Source: Crataegus laevigata (lineage: Eukaryota; Streptophyta; Magnoliopsida; Rosales; Rosaceae). Taken from it: a stretch of DNA of 64,000 nt. Of this stretch, positions 34,126 through 46,104 are shown piece after piece. Location: NCBI GenBank assembly GCA_963580275.1, contig OY756940.1, forward strand, positions 19,429,001 through 19,493,000, written 5' to 3'. A program made the position numbers and the translations under genes. The stretch's first letter is position 1. Every line of letters begins with the position of its first letter. The notes beneath the pieces were generated by a model. The model was not told the DNA's origin and did no database searches. It saw only the letters and a list, made by a program, of their open reading frames with translations.

Positions 34126-37100
34126 ATGGAGTTTGCAAGGTCATGGTTTAAAAGATTCAAGTCCAAGGAGAAGGTGAAGTCGTCAAAGAACAAGGATACT
34201 ACAGGACATGGGAAAGAGCCAACAGCGGAAGAAGTGCCTTCAAATGTAACCAAGCAGAGGGTTGCAGCTGCAAAGCAGTATATAGAGGATCATTACAAGA
34301 AGCAGATGAAAAGTTTGCAGGAGAGGAAGGAGCGGTATGTGTTTAAATAATTCTCTTTATAGTGGTGGTGTTAGACAGGGTAAACTGTCTTACACAACTT
34401 GCTAAACTACTTAATGCTTCTCTTGATTGTGGTGCCTGATTGTTGTGTTTTTCTCCATTTTTATGACTTGGAGTAATGGTTGATCATACTTTTAATTTAA
34501 ATACAGACGTAATATACTAGAAAAGAAGTTGGCTGATGCTGATGTGTCTGAGGAAGAGCAAAACAACTTGCTAAAGTACTTGGAGAAGAAAGAAACAGAA
34601 TATATGCGTATTCAGAGGCATAAAATGGGTGCTGATGATTTTGAACCACTGACAATGATAGGAAAGGGTGCATTTGGAGAGGTATATCTTTTCTTTTAAT
34701 AATGTAGTACTCTATCAATTTTGTCCTGTAGTATCCACACACCATGACACGTCTTTTCTGTGTGCATATTATATTTGACCATTTGAAGAGTGTTTGCAGT
34801 CAATATAGGTCATGACTGAAAATTAAGTTCTGGATATATATGTTTTAAGGGTATTCTTGTAGTGATAGTCAGGACTTGGGAGAATAAACTTTTAGGCTCT
34901 AGTTGCATTATGGTTATGGTTTTGGAAGTGGCATCTGTGGATGGATTAGGGTCTCAGATGTCATCTCAACTTTGGGTTAGCAGCAAACCACATCACGATA
35001 CCTGGAGTTGGTTCTTATGTGTCATGTTAGCTCTAGTTAGCATCCACATTCATAGATTGCATTTGCAACTTGGTGGATCTTCAGACTGTTTTTGGCATAT
35101 ATAACTCATCTTGAGAAATAAAAGTGGCCTTAATGCATTATGTGTGCCTTACAACATCTGACCTATTCCTTTCTCTGATACAGGTTAGAATCTGTAGGGA
35201 GAAAGCAACTGGTCACGTATATGCAATGAAGAAGCTTAAGAAATCAGAGATGCTTCGGAGAGGCCAGGTATACATTCTCTCATACCTATTTTTTTTTTAA
35301 TCTAATTTAATTTTTCTTCGCTGGGCTTAGTACAATTAATGTTTTTTCTGTTTAGGTGGAACATGTGAAAGCTGAGAGGAATCTACTTGCTGAGGTTGAC
35401 AGTAATTGTATTGTCAAGCTCTATTGTTCATTCCAGGATGAAGAGTACTTGTATCTAATTATGGAATATCTTCCTGGTGGGGATATGATGACTTTATTGA
35501 TGCGCAAGGATACATTGACAGAAGATGAAGCTAGATTTTATATTGGGGAAACAGTCCTAGCTATTGAGTCCATTCATAAACATAATTACATCCATAGGTA
35601 TATTGATGTTAGTTTGATTATCTGAGTGTACAGTTGTACATGATATATACATATGTAGATGCCCTGTTATCTAATTCTTATGTCTTATCATGATGAATGG
35701 TCCTTTCCTTTTTATTGTGTTACAGAGATATTAAGCCTGACAATTTGCTGCTGGATAGAAATGGTCACATGAAATTATCAGATTTTGGATTATGCAAACC
35801 ATTAGACTGTAGTACACTTCAAGAAAAGGATTTTTCTGTGGGCAAAAATCTTAGCGGGGCTCTTCAAAGTGATGGACGGCCTGCACCACCAAAGCGTACA
35901 CAACAGGAGCAACTGCAGCATTGGCAGAGAAACCGGAGGATGCTTGTAAGTTCTAATATCATGTTCTTGATATGGTTATCATTACTATAGCACTGACATC
36001 GTTAATACAAATTCAGCATGCTCTTGGTTATTGGTAACCTATGCCATTATCATAAGTGTTTAAACTCTAGAGTTGATCATTTCAATTGACAACTTATGAT
36101 CATATTGATACTTAATCGTAGTGCATCCTTAGGTCTTAGTTACACCTGAGCTGGTCTAACTCAAATGGCATTCCTTCATTTTCTCATCAATATACAGAAA
36201 TATCTATATAATTATCATATACCTAGAGATATCTCAAGTTCATTATTTGTGATGTCATTGTGTTCTGAATTTTCAAACCATTTTTCATGTTGTAGGCTTA
36301 TTCTACGGTTGGAACCCCAGACTATATTGCCCCAGAAGTTTTGCTGAAGAAAGGATATGGGATGGAATGTGATTGGTCAGTGTATAAGACTTGGCTGGCT
36401 TTTTCAACTTTGTATTTCTTGTTGTACATTCAACTGAGATATTGTTAATACTGTCCCAGGTGGTCCCTTGGGGCTATTATGTACGAAATGCTTGTGGGAT
36501 ATCCACCCTTTTATTCAGATGACCCCATGTCAACTTGTAGAAAGGTAATATCAAGAGTACTAGTTTTTATTTTTCATTTGATATGTCAGCAATACCATGC
36601 TATGCCTTTAGGGGATATGTTTCATAGACATGGCACTGATAGGATGCAATTTTGTTATCATGATCCTCGTAGATATATCATTATATGGAACTTTCTTTCA
36701 GGTGATGGTTAGTGTCGATTCTGATTAAGTTTACTTGAATAACAAGAAAATAACAAACATCGAACAAACTCTAAAGACCTTGTCTGTGGGTAGCATAGTC
36801 TTTGATACTACTCTTGTAGCAAAATTATCCTAACTTTTATGAGGTCTACTTTTTTTATTTTTCCTTGTTCGTTGAGGTCCCTGACATATGGTGCTTTTGT
36901 CAAGGTTTAGTGCTAAGTATTTTCTGGGGCATGTGTAAGTTATTCCCACAGAATTGTTTGAAAATTACGTCACACGATGAAAGGGTACTTTCAATGTAAT
37001 ACATGACTAGTATATCAAGGGAAATGTTTCTCCCATTTTGGTTACGTTGCCCATCCTTTTAGAAGTGTATGGAGGTTACATCTTTACTGATTACTGTATA

Positions 37101-39053
37101 CAGGCTTAGGATAAGTGAGGTCATTGTTATGATTTGAGAAGTTCCTGGAGTAACAGATTTGCATTGGCGCTGTGTAGAGGATGGGATCCTGTATTTGATC
37201 TCAATTCGTCACATTTGGCTGTAGAGACGTTGGTAGTTATTCAGTCAACTGGTCCATTACCTCCATACATGAAGCTGTCTTTATTCGTTGTCTTCTGATC
37301 CTTATAGAGTCTCTACATATTTATGTATTAATTAAGTTACATTTTTTCTTCTTAAACCCTATTTTTTCTTGTTTGTATTTTACTTTGTTCTCTTTTTTCC
37401 TTCAATTTATCTCATAATTGCTGTCTTGCTACAGCTTTGTGACTTGTAATAAAAATTTCAATCCTTGTCGGTTTATCAAAAAGGAAAAAAAAAGGTTTTT
37501 TTTTTTTTGGGATCTAAGTCTAATTATTTCTTTTTCTTACTTTTATTCACACGTTTAATCTCAATTTTATTCTTGTTTGTTTTGGCATTTATGGTTGAAA
37601 AGTACCTCGTTTCTCGTTTATCCAGATAGTTAATTGGAGAACTCATCTGAAATTTCCTGAAGAAGCCAAACTCTCTCCGGAAGCCAAGGATCTCGTTAGT
37701 AAACTCTTATGTAATGTTGGCCAGAGGCTTGGAACAAAGGGGGCAGATGAAATAAAGGTGTTGTGTGGTGTGTTCTATTCTAGCTTCTCTAATCTAATGT
37801 TGCAATTGGACTAGTAATTGGTAGAATGAACTAGTTGGTCTTGTTATTTCCAGGCTCACTCCTGGTTTAAAGGAATTGAATGGGACAAATTGTATCAAAT
37901 GAAGGCTGCATTTATCCCCGAGGTCAATGATGAGTTGGATACCCAAAATTTTGAGAAGTTTGAGGAGGTAGATATATAGTTTCGTGTATGTATGCATAGC
38001 GGTATTAGCCATTCTCGGGGCATGTTTTTCCTAATCCTTTTTTTTTATCCCTTTACCCTTATTTGCTGGTGGTAGGGAGACAACCAGATTGAAACTTCAA
38101 CAAGAGCTGGTCCATGGAGAAAGGTTGGTACTATTAGTTTCAGTTGTATGAGTTTTGAAGTTAGAGCTCTGCTCTTGTAGTATTTATGTTGGTGTATCAC
38201 ATAAAGCTTCAGCTGCGTGGGCATTTTGATTGCTAACGTTTTTGTTGCTGTTGTCAAATGTAGATGCTATCTTCCAAAGATGTCAACTTTGTGGGTTACA
38301 CATACAAGAACTTCGAAATTGTAAATGATGACCAATTGCCTGGGATTGGTATTGTCTTCCATCCTTTATATCTTGTTATCTATGGACTCCTATAATATGG
38401 CTTTTCTTAATTGTATGCGTTAATATCTGCAGCTGAGCTAAAGAAAAAGAGCACAAAACCTAAGCGGCCTTCCATCAAGTCCCTTTTTGGTAAGATTTTC
38501 TGATATGCTTTTTTCTTGTTCATATGAAATAGCATCCACCGTCATTTGGTGGTGGTTAGTAGTCAGTGAGCATTGCCCAGTGGTGCTTCAGGTTAATCCG
38601 ACAGAAAGTTTGAAATCCACATGTTAAACGTAAAATACATGGGCATTTATTCACATTCTCGGTTTCTAGTCCACCATCCAAAATACCACCTAGGTGTTTT
38701 TTTTTTTCTTCACAAAAACAGACACACAAAGAAGATTATAGGCTTTTTAGCTGTTCAAAACGGTTGCTTTCCCACATTACTTCGATCGCTGAATATACTG
38801 GAACAACCTCCTTTTCTGGATCCATTTCTTTTGTTATATGACTTATTACACATGATTTGTGTTTTTAAGTCTGAAGAAACGTCAGCTTCTCCATTAATTT
38901 TCTCTTCCATAATCTCCAAAACACAACAGAATTGATTGATTTGGTCTCTTTACAGATGATGAGTCCGCAACGGTGGCCAATCAACCTGTTCAAGGAAGCT
39001 TTATGAAACTCCTTCCTCCCCAGCTAGAAGTCCCTGAGAAACAAAGAGAGTGA
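34126..39053 (+). CDS. NDR-type AGC serine/threonine kinase, 13 coding exons, 542 residues
   Basis: Phosphorylates Ser/Thr in the conserved NDR/Hippo-like growth and polarity pathway, usually with a MOB cofactor. Coding exons: 34126-34334, 34507-34681, 35184-35267, 35356-35597, 35726-35945, 36296-36375, 36460-36544, 37626-37757, 37854-37967, 38076-38123, 38264-38348, 38433-38489, 38956-39053; all GT-AG and in frame. The N-terminal helix region contains 'KQRVAAAKQYIEDHY' (MOB-binding type). Kinase motifs are 'GKGAFGEV', 'YAMKKLKK', 'HRDIKPDN', 'DFGLCKP' and 'STVGTPDYIAPE' with the activation Ser. The 'QQEQLQHWQRNRRML' insert before it is the NDR hallmark, and the hydrophobic motif is 'FVGYTYKNFEIV'. 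No missing residue is seen. It is functional as far as sequence shows; the Arabidopsis NDR number is uncertain. Confidence 0.95.
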
Positions 39054-40256
39054 ATCCCCGTGAAGTACACAGTTTGTCTCATAACTTTCAGCTGCAGTAG
39101 AGATCCAACCAAACAGAATATTTTCCGGTGTTTAATTTATCTGTAGATCCGTAGATGAGGGGCAAAGGCCTCGGAAACAAATGGTTTTTGTTACATATTT
39201 ATATTTTCTGCGAAGTATATATTCTTTGGAAATGGTTGTGTATTCTTTATTTTTACCCCCTTTTTTTGTCAAGATAAAAAAATCCGTGTACAATTGTTAC
39301 ATATTTGTTCATGTATTTAACTTGTGTTTATGATTATCATACTAATGCTATATATAAAGAACGAGTAATTTGAAACCTTATATTGATAGGCCGAAATTTG
39401 TTACTGCTCGTCTAAAATTGAAGCTTAGAAATCAACTATGTCAATAAACGTGATGAAGTTGGTCTTTTTTTTCTTTATATTTTTGTTTATAGCAACGCTT
39501 CATGTCTTTAAGTTTTAACGCCCTACATACATCAAGGTGGACTCTGTTGTGCATTCTGCATTGCCCTCAAGAAACTTGTACGTTTTAGTCCTTTAATAAA
39601 AATCTCACCCGCTAAAACATGAACAAATGTTTTAGGATGAAAATCACACGTTTATTGATGTTTACAACTCTTTTATAAAGGACTTTGATGATGTGATTAT
39701 ATTGTTATTGTACATCTTGTGCCAATGATTTATCGTTATATGTTAAATTTTCTCTACATTGCGTTGTATTATTAGCATAAAATGTCACAATGTAGTGTAC
39801 TCATGCCATGTTGCTCTGTCTATAAAGACGCTAAAAGCACAATTGTATAAACCCAAGAGCTGATTTTCACAAATCTTTTTTAGCGTCTCACGACCTTATT
39901 TTTATTTATGGTGATTGAATTTATAAATCATTAATAAATCAAACAAAAAAAATCATACATGATTGTGGCGTGGAGAGGAGAAAAACTTTGTTAAAAATGT
40001 CACGTTATAAGCACGTGAGTCAATTTTTTACGGCAAACATAAATTTGAAAACAAAAAACTCACTTCCTCCCCGCCACTCTCTCTCCCTCTCCGGCACGGC
40101 GGCTCCACCCATGACTCGGGAAATCCAGGAGGCAGATTCTCGTCCCCGTAAGGAAGATTGACGAACAACAATGATCTCATAACCCAAATTTCCAAAAAAA
40201 AGAAAAGAAAAAAGAAAAAAAGAAAAAAACCAAATCGCCAAAAATCTCTAAACCCC
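39054..40256. other. NDR 3'UTR and NDR-PPR intergenic region
   Basis: The 3'UTR starts at 39054, and its end is not determined. No other gene or clear transposon is seen. The PPR promoter must lie in the last few hundred bases. Confidence 0.5.
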
Positions 40257-40265
40257 ATGAAATGA
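40257..40265 (+). promoter_or_regulatory. Minimal uORF overlapping the PPR start
   Basis: ATGAAATGA encodes only Met-Lys, and its stop overlaps the main ATG (40262) as ATGA. Such start-stop overlap could tune translation by reinitiation if both ATGs are in the mRNA. Confidence 0.5.
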
Positions 40266-42601
40266 GCTCCACCTCCATCCAAACACTGCTAAAAACCCTC
40301 TTCAAGAACCCCAGCACCATCAAATGCCAATCCCATGCCAAACAGCTCCACGCCCAGATCCTCAAATCCAACTGCGGCCCTTCGGCTCCTGACCTCTCCT
40401 TTGTCCTCTCTGTTTACTCCACCCTGAACCTTCTACACGACTCCCTCACCCTCTTCAACTCCCTCCCTTCTCCTCCCCCCACTCTCGCTTGGAAGTCGGT
40501 TATCCGATGCTACGCCGCCCACGGCCTCTGTCACCGTTCTTTGGCCTCCTTTGTGGAAATGATGGGTTTTGGGATATACCCAGATCACAATGTGTTCCCT
40601 TCTGTGCTCAAATCATGCGCATTGCTTGGGGACTTGAGGTTGGGCGAGTCCGTCCACGGGTGTGTTGTTCGGTTCGGTATGGATTGTGATTTGTATACTT
40701 GTAATGCACTTATGAATATGTACGCAAAGTTAGAGACTTTGGAGGGAATTGGTGGGCAGAGGTTTGGTGCGCCCAAGCTGTTTGATAGAACGCCTCAACG
40801 AAATCAAGTTTGTAAAATTGGGTCTTTGGAGGTAGAAGGTGACGCTTTATGTAGTACTCAATCAAATAAACTGGTTAATGACTTGCAGATGCAGAGTAAT
40901 GGTATTGATAGGACTGTTGGTTTGACTGCATCTGTAGATGTAGACCCTCCACTTCGCGCTTACCGGCAATTCAATGATCAGTGTCATAAAGCTCTCGAGC
41001 AAGAGGAAGTGAAAAGAGTTGCCAGAGTGGATAGTGTGAGAAAGGTCTTTAACTTGATGCAAAAAAGAGATATTGTTTCCTGGAATACAGTAATTGCTGG
41101 GAATGCACAGAATGGGATGTATCAAGAAGCTTTGGCAATGGTCAGACATATGGGGAATGCTGACTTGAAGCCTGATGCTTTTACTTTGTCTAGTGTCCTT
41201 CCAGTTTTTGCAGAATATGTAGATGTTATCAAGGGAAAGGAGATTCATGGGTATGCTATAAGACGTGGGCTTGATGCAGATGTATTCATTGGGAGTAGCT
41301 TAATTGACATGTATGCCAATTGCACTCGAGTGCAAGATTCCCTGCGGGTGTTCAACCTGCTACTTAAGCGTGATGCCATTTCATGGAACTCGATCATTGC
41401 AGGATGTGTGCAGAACGGTATGTTTGATGAAGGACTGATATTCTTTCGCCAGATGTTGATGAATAAAGTTAAGCTTGTGCATGTATCCTTTTCAAGTATT
41501 ATTCCAGCTTGCGCTCACCTGACAACTCTACATTTGGGAAAGCAGCTCCATGGATACATAACTAGGGGTGGATTTGAGGATAATGTGTATGTAGCGAGCT
41601 CACTGGTGGACATGTATGCCAAATGTGGTAACATTAGGATGGCAAGGTGGATTTTTCACAAAATGGAGAAACATGACATGGTGTCTTGGACAGCCATGAT
41701 TATGGGATATGCTTTGCATGGTCATGCACATGATGCCATTTCTTCTTTTGAGCAGATGAAAGAAGAGGCTGTAAAGCCCAACTACGTTTCTTTCATGGCT
41801 GTGTTGACTGCATGTAGCCATGCTGGATTGGTAGACGAAGCTTGGAAGTATTTTAATAGTATGACTGGGGACTATGGGATTGCTCCTGGTATAGAGCACT
41901 ATGCTGCTGTTGCAGACGTTCTTGGTCGAGCTGGAAGGTTGGAGGAAGCTTATCAGTTTATCTCTACCATGCATATATTACCGATGGGAAGTGTATGGTC
42001 AACACTGTTGGCTGCTTGTAGAGTTCACAAGAATGTTGAATTGGCTGAGAAGGTTGCCGAGAAAATATTTACAGTTGATCCTGGGAACATGGGTGCTTAT
42101 GTTCTATTGTCAAACACATATTCGGCTGCTAAGAGGTGGAAAGATGCAGCAAAATTGAGGATCACTATGAGGGATAAGGGATTGAAAAAGAAGCCAGCCT
42201 GCAGCTGGATTGAAGTTAAAAGCAAGGTTCATGCTTTTGTGGCGGGAGATAAATCCCACCCACATTATGATCGAATAATTGAGGCTCTAGGAGTCATTTT
42301 GGAGCAGATGGAACGAGAAGGGTATGCGCCCAACACAAATGAGGTGCTCCATGATGTTGAAGAGGAGCAAAAGAAGTACTTATTGTATCACCACAGTGAA
42401 AGGCTTGCCATAGGATTTGGCATCATTAGCACTCCTGCTGGGACAACAATTCGAGTAACAAAGAACATTAGGGTATGTGTGGACTGCCACATAGCAATAA
42501 AATTTATGTCAAAGATTGTTGGGAGGGAGTTCATTGTCAGGGATAACAGCCGGTTTCACCATTTCAAGGGTGGAGAGTGTTCCTGTGGAGATTACTGGTA
42601 A
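40262..42601 (+). CDS. Pentatricopeptide repeat protein, PLS class with DYW domain (At3g23330-like)
   Basis: Intronless 779-residue protein; members bind organelle RNA and direct C-to-U editing. An N-terminal region with no clear signal ('MSSTSIQTLLKTLFKNPSTI') is followed by PLS-type PPR repeats from about residue 25 to 600, for example 'ISWNSIIAGCVQNGMFDEGL' and 'VSWTAMIMGYALHGHAHDAI'. The E region contains 'KKPACSWIEVKSKVHAFVAG'. The DYW domain carries the deaminase-type HSE and CVDC motifs and ends in the complete 'CSCGDYW'. Residues about 165-255 are a poorly conserved insert between repeats. Architecture and N-terminus match my memory of Arabidopsis At3g23330. No defects seen. Start chosen at 40262 because it opens the conserved N-terminus. 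Confidence 0.95.
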   Translation: MSSTSIQTLLKTLFKNPSTIKCQSHAKQLHAQILKSNCGPSAPDLSFVLSVYSTLNLLHDSLTLFNSLPSPPPTLAWKSVIRCYAAHGLCHRSLASFVEMMGFGIYPDHNVFPSVLKSCALLGDLRLGESVHGCVVRFGMDCDLYTCNALMNMYAKLETLEGIGGQRFGAPKLFDRTPQRNQVCKIGSLEVEGDALCSTQSNKLVNDLQMQSNGIDRTVGLTASVDVDPPLRAYRQFNDQCHKALEQEEVKRVARVDSVRKVFNLMQKRDIVSWNTVIAGNAQNGMYQEALAMVRHMGNADLKPDAFTLSSVLPVFAEYVDVIKGKEIHGYAIRRGLDADVFIGSSLIDMYANCTRVQDSLRVFNLLLKRDAISWNSIIAGCVQNGMFDEGLIFFRQMLMNKVKLVHVSFSSIIPACAHLTTLHLGKQLHGYITRGGFEDNVYVASSLVDMYAKCGNIRMARWIFHKMEKHDMVSWTAMIMGYALHGHAHDAISSFEQMKEEAVKPNYVSFMAVLTACSHAGLVDEAWKYFNSMTGDYGIAPGIEHYAAVADVLGRAGRLEEAYQFISTMHILPMGSVWSTLLAACRVHKNVELAEKVAEKIFTVDPGNMGAYVLLSNTYSAAKRWKDAAKLRITMRDKGLKKKPACSWIEVKSKVHAFVAGDKSHPHYDRIIEALGVILEQMEREGYAPNTNEVLHDVEEEQKKYLLYHHSERLAIGFGIISTPAGTTIRVTKNIRVCVDCHIAIKFMSKIVGREFIVRDNSRFHHFKGGECSCGDYW

Positions 42602-42663
42602 GGAATCTCATTCTAGACACAGTCATTGGCACATTTTTAGGTAAAGAGGAGGAAAGAGGGGTA

Positions 42664-43680
42664 AAAAAACACCAACACAGAAGAAGTGTCTTCAAATGCC
42701 ACCAAGCAGAAGGTTGCAGCTGCAAAGCAATATACAGACGATCATTACAAGAAAAAAAGAAGAAGAGAAGTTTACAGGAGAGGAAGGAGCAGTATGAGTT
42801 TCCTTCATCTCTCTTTACAGTGGTGGTGTTAGACAAAGTAAACTGCCAATGATCTTTGGAGAGGTACACGTTTTCTTTTGATAATGAAGTAGTGTATCAT
42901 TTTTGTCCGGTTGCATCCACATACCACGACCTGTTATATTATTATATTTGACCATATGAATAGCACTTGCAGTCAATATAGTTCACAACTGCAGATTAAG
43001 TCCTATATATAGATACTGCATACGCTGTTCCTACCTCCCTCCAAACAAATAAGAGCTGCAAAAAATCTTTAACTTAAACTTTGTCCCTCTTGGATTTCGT
43101 TTCTATTGTTTGTTAGTTATTTTAAATTGATGGACAGATTCTGGGAGCGCTGGTTAGGATAATAAACGTTTTAGCTCTAGTTGAATTGTGGATTCAGTTT
43201 AGGAGTTGTGGCATCTGTGCGTGGGTTAGGTCTCGCGTTGCAAAACACATTACCATGCCTGTACTGGAGTTAGTTCCATCTGTCATGTTAGCTCTTGTTA
43301 GCGTTGATAACAAAAGTAGCATTATTGCATTATGCCTCACTACATTGTAAATTTGTAATCAACATATTGGTTTTTCCTTTTCTTTGTCTTTGTCTTTGTG
43401 TTACCTATTTCTTTCTCTTCTGGTACACGTTAGAGTCTACAGGGAGAAAGAAAGCAACTGATCATGTACCTGCAGTTAAGAAGCTTAAGAATTCAGAGAT
43501 GCTTGGGGAAGGCCAGGTATACATTCATCCATTCGAACATGTCCCTCAATTGAATTGAATTTTTCTTCACTGGCCTTATTGTATCGTTCTATATAGTTTG
43601 TGCATGTGAAAGCGTAATTCTATCCTCAAGCTCTGTTGGTGCTTCCAGGATGAATAATCGTCTTATTTGTTTGGGGTTTA
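42664..43680 (+). pseudogene. Decayed partial copy of the neighbouring NDR kinase (exons 1-4 with introns)
   Basis: Positions 42672-42795 match exon 1 of the NDR gene (GTTGCAGCTGCAAAGCA, then GAGAGGAAGGAGC). The following intron text is also shared ('TTACAGTGGTGGTGTTAGACA'). Most of exon 2 is deleted, leaving only 'TTTGGAGAG' at about 42855. Intron 2 text ('GACCATATGAATAG', 'GCAGTCAATATAG') is shared, and exon 3 is recognisable at 43431-43516 (AAGAAGCTTAAGAA, CAGAGATGCTT). A fragment of exon 4 follows. Introns are kept, so it arose by DNA duplication. Frameshifts and deletions make it non-coding. Confidence 0.95.
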
Positions 43681-43689
43681 GGATTTTAA

Positions 43690-44428
43690 AAGGCAATACC
43701 GGCCCTGAGTCATTGGTTGGATTGGGGCCGAACCAAAATTCAAACGATGAGGCGGGCTTGGTAGTAAAGTTTTTGTTTGTTTTTTATTCTGTATACATTC
43801 ATTAATTAAACTTGTTGGAGTAGTGTCTTTGTCTTTGAAATATATATTTATAGAGAGAGAGAGAGAGATGCTTCTTGCTTGTATTGTACAGATATATTAT
43901 GAATATTGAGTAGCTGTGGTTTTAGGTAGAGGCCACCATCTCCCATTGATCCACAAAACTACAATTCCAGTCTCCAAATCCAATAAATAAACAATTGTTA
44001 AGGTCAAATCAGTCACCAACTATTTATCTGTTCTGCACTAATACTCTAATAATATGGATTGGAAGCTGGAAGCCACACTTGAATACATTTCTGCGAGTGA
44101 GTGTGAGTTGCACATTACTCACTCACCTAAAACTTTCAAGGTAAATATTGTTTTCACTTTCTAATTGTAATGATTTTACGCAATGACTTAAGATACCAAA
44201 ACTATCAGTTGTCATGTTAATTTCTCAAAATATGTGACTATTTGAACAAGAAATGATAAACACACACTTTTTTTTTTAGATTTTCATGTACTCTTTTGAA
44301 ATTATATCCATTGATTTTTGTTTGATTTATCCAAATTCGTTAGTCAAAATTCAGAGTGTGAGAAGCTAAAAATAGTATTTGAAAATCATCTTTCATCTTT
44401 CATGCACAAAATGATTGCTTCCATGGTT
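43690..44428. other. Intergenic, no gene seen
   Basis: Contains a short (GA)n run near 43,854-43,868 and otherwise featureless AT-rich DNA. Confidence 0.5.
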
Positions 44429-44431
44429 TAA

Positions 44432-44716
44432 GGGTGCGTTTGGTACGTAGGACGGGACGGGACGAGGCGTTCCGTCCCGCGTTTGGTACGCCTAAAACGA
44501 GTGGGACAGGGCGTTCCACGGGACAAGTTTTGGATGATTTTTGGTTCCACCTCCCCCCATGGAACGGGGTTGTTCCACGTCTGTGGGACATAAATTTTTA
44601 ACATTTTAGGACAATAATGCCCCTTGTCTTTTTCAAAATTTACAACATCCGTCCCGTCCTGTTCCGTCCCGTCCCGTTCCGTCCCGTCCCGTCCTGTCTG
44701 CGTACCAAACGCACCC
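44432..44716. mobile_element. 285-bp Harbinger-type (Tourist-like) MITE
   Basis: Terminal inverted repeats GGGTGCGTTTGGTACG with target duplication TAA (44429-44431, 44717-44719). The interior is rich in GTCCCGTCC / GGGACGGGAC repeats near both ends, giving strong hairpin potential. Confidence 0.9.
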
Positions 44717-44917
44717 TAATGTTACCACTTCATTTCAATTTACTAGGCTACTAGCTTCTTGATACGCTTTCACATTAATGACAGGTTTTTTTTTTTTTTA
44801 AAGTCATATTGCTTTCATGCGTAATTGCTCAACGTTGGACGACGATAAAATTTTACCAAAAAAAAAAGTTGAACGACAATGAGAAATTGAGATTCTATCT
44901 TAACTTAGCTAAACTCA

Positions 44918-45053
44918 TACACACTAAATTACTTCTCCCATTCTTTTTAAATTTTTTAAATATTTTCTACACACCACTAACACTTGATAAAAAAATATTA
45001 AAAAATTAAAAAGATGTGAGAGAAGTAATTTAGAGTGTGGGAATATAATTTTC
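44918..45053. mobile_element. MITE of the same family as 49774-49924
   Basis: 'CTAAATTACTTCTCCCATTC' and its inverted partner 'GAGAGAAGTAATTTAGAGTG' flank a loop holding 'ACACACCACTAACACTTGAT', which is shared exactly with the copy in the casein kinase intron. The target duplication is not clean. Confidence 0.75.
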
Positions 45054-45331
45054 CATCTAAATAGCATGAAAGCGATCTGAAGAAGTTATCGAAATCCAAT
45101 TTGACTGCTGTTGGTGGCGGACTTGTCAGCATACGGAATGATTGGTACCCAAATCTGAAATCTTACACCAAATACTTAATAATGGCAAATTTGATTACTA
45201 AATTCAAATTAGTCGTAATTCTTGATGAGCGATCTGTATGCCTGGCAGTCACAGATTGTTCAGGTAAAAGCACTTTCTAACATTAGAAAAAGCACCTATT
45301 AGGAAGATATCAAATTAGCATAGGAGACTTA

Positions 45332-45899
45332 AGATGCGTTTGTTGCATCGGACTGTCTCGGACTGGACTAGCTTCAAGGACTAAGCTGTACTGGCTTAGA
45401 CTAGACTAAGCTTGACTAGCTTAGTGAAACGTTTGGTGCAGTGTCGTACTAACAAGCAGGATAATTAACAAACTCTAATATTATATTATTTAATCCATAA
45501 TTATTAATATTTTATTTTTATCCTTTTTTTTTTATCCCTCTAATCCTTCCTTACCCCCCATTCTCTCCCTTTTTTTCTCCATCTTTTTCTCCCTTGTCTG
45601 TTCCAATCTATTCTTCAATTTGGTATTTTATATGAAAATTGGTTGTGAAAAGCATCTAGTCCAATGACTTTCGAATGTGAGTGGTCGAGGAGCAAGGCGA
45701 GGAGGAGAAAGGGGACAGTCTTAGCTAGTCCCATGGTTTTTGAGGGTTCTCACTAAGACCAGCTAGTCCCTGATTTAGTCTAGGCTAATGAGACTTAGTT
45801 TCATTAAACCTAGTCCCTGTCAGGAACAAACATGGGACTAGACTAACCCTTAGTCCAGTCCAGTCCAGTACCCTTTAGTGAGAGCAAACAAACGCCCCC
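45332..45899. mobile_element. 568-bp Harbinger-type MITE
   Basis: The ends AGATGCGTTTGTTGC and (complement) GGGGGCGTTTGTTTGC carry the target duplication TTA (45329-45331, 45900-45902). Subterminal regions are rich in 'GACTAGACTAAG' and 'TAGTCCAGTCCAGTCC' motifs that can pair. Confidence 0.85.
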
Positions 45900-46104
45900 T
45901 TACATCTACTATTTCAACAAGGATTTAAATTGCTCTTGTAACTGAAAAAAATGCTCTACCATTTCTGCAAATACGATATAAGAGATGCTTTAATTATTAT
46001 TTGGAAGTGGTTTTAGCATCGACGACAACGGTATTCTCAAAATTCAAAAAACAAAAATATTAGATATGTCACATCACGCGATAATTAATGTATACGGTTA
46101 TAAC

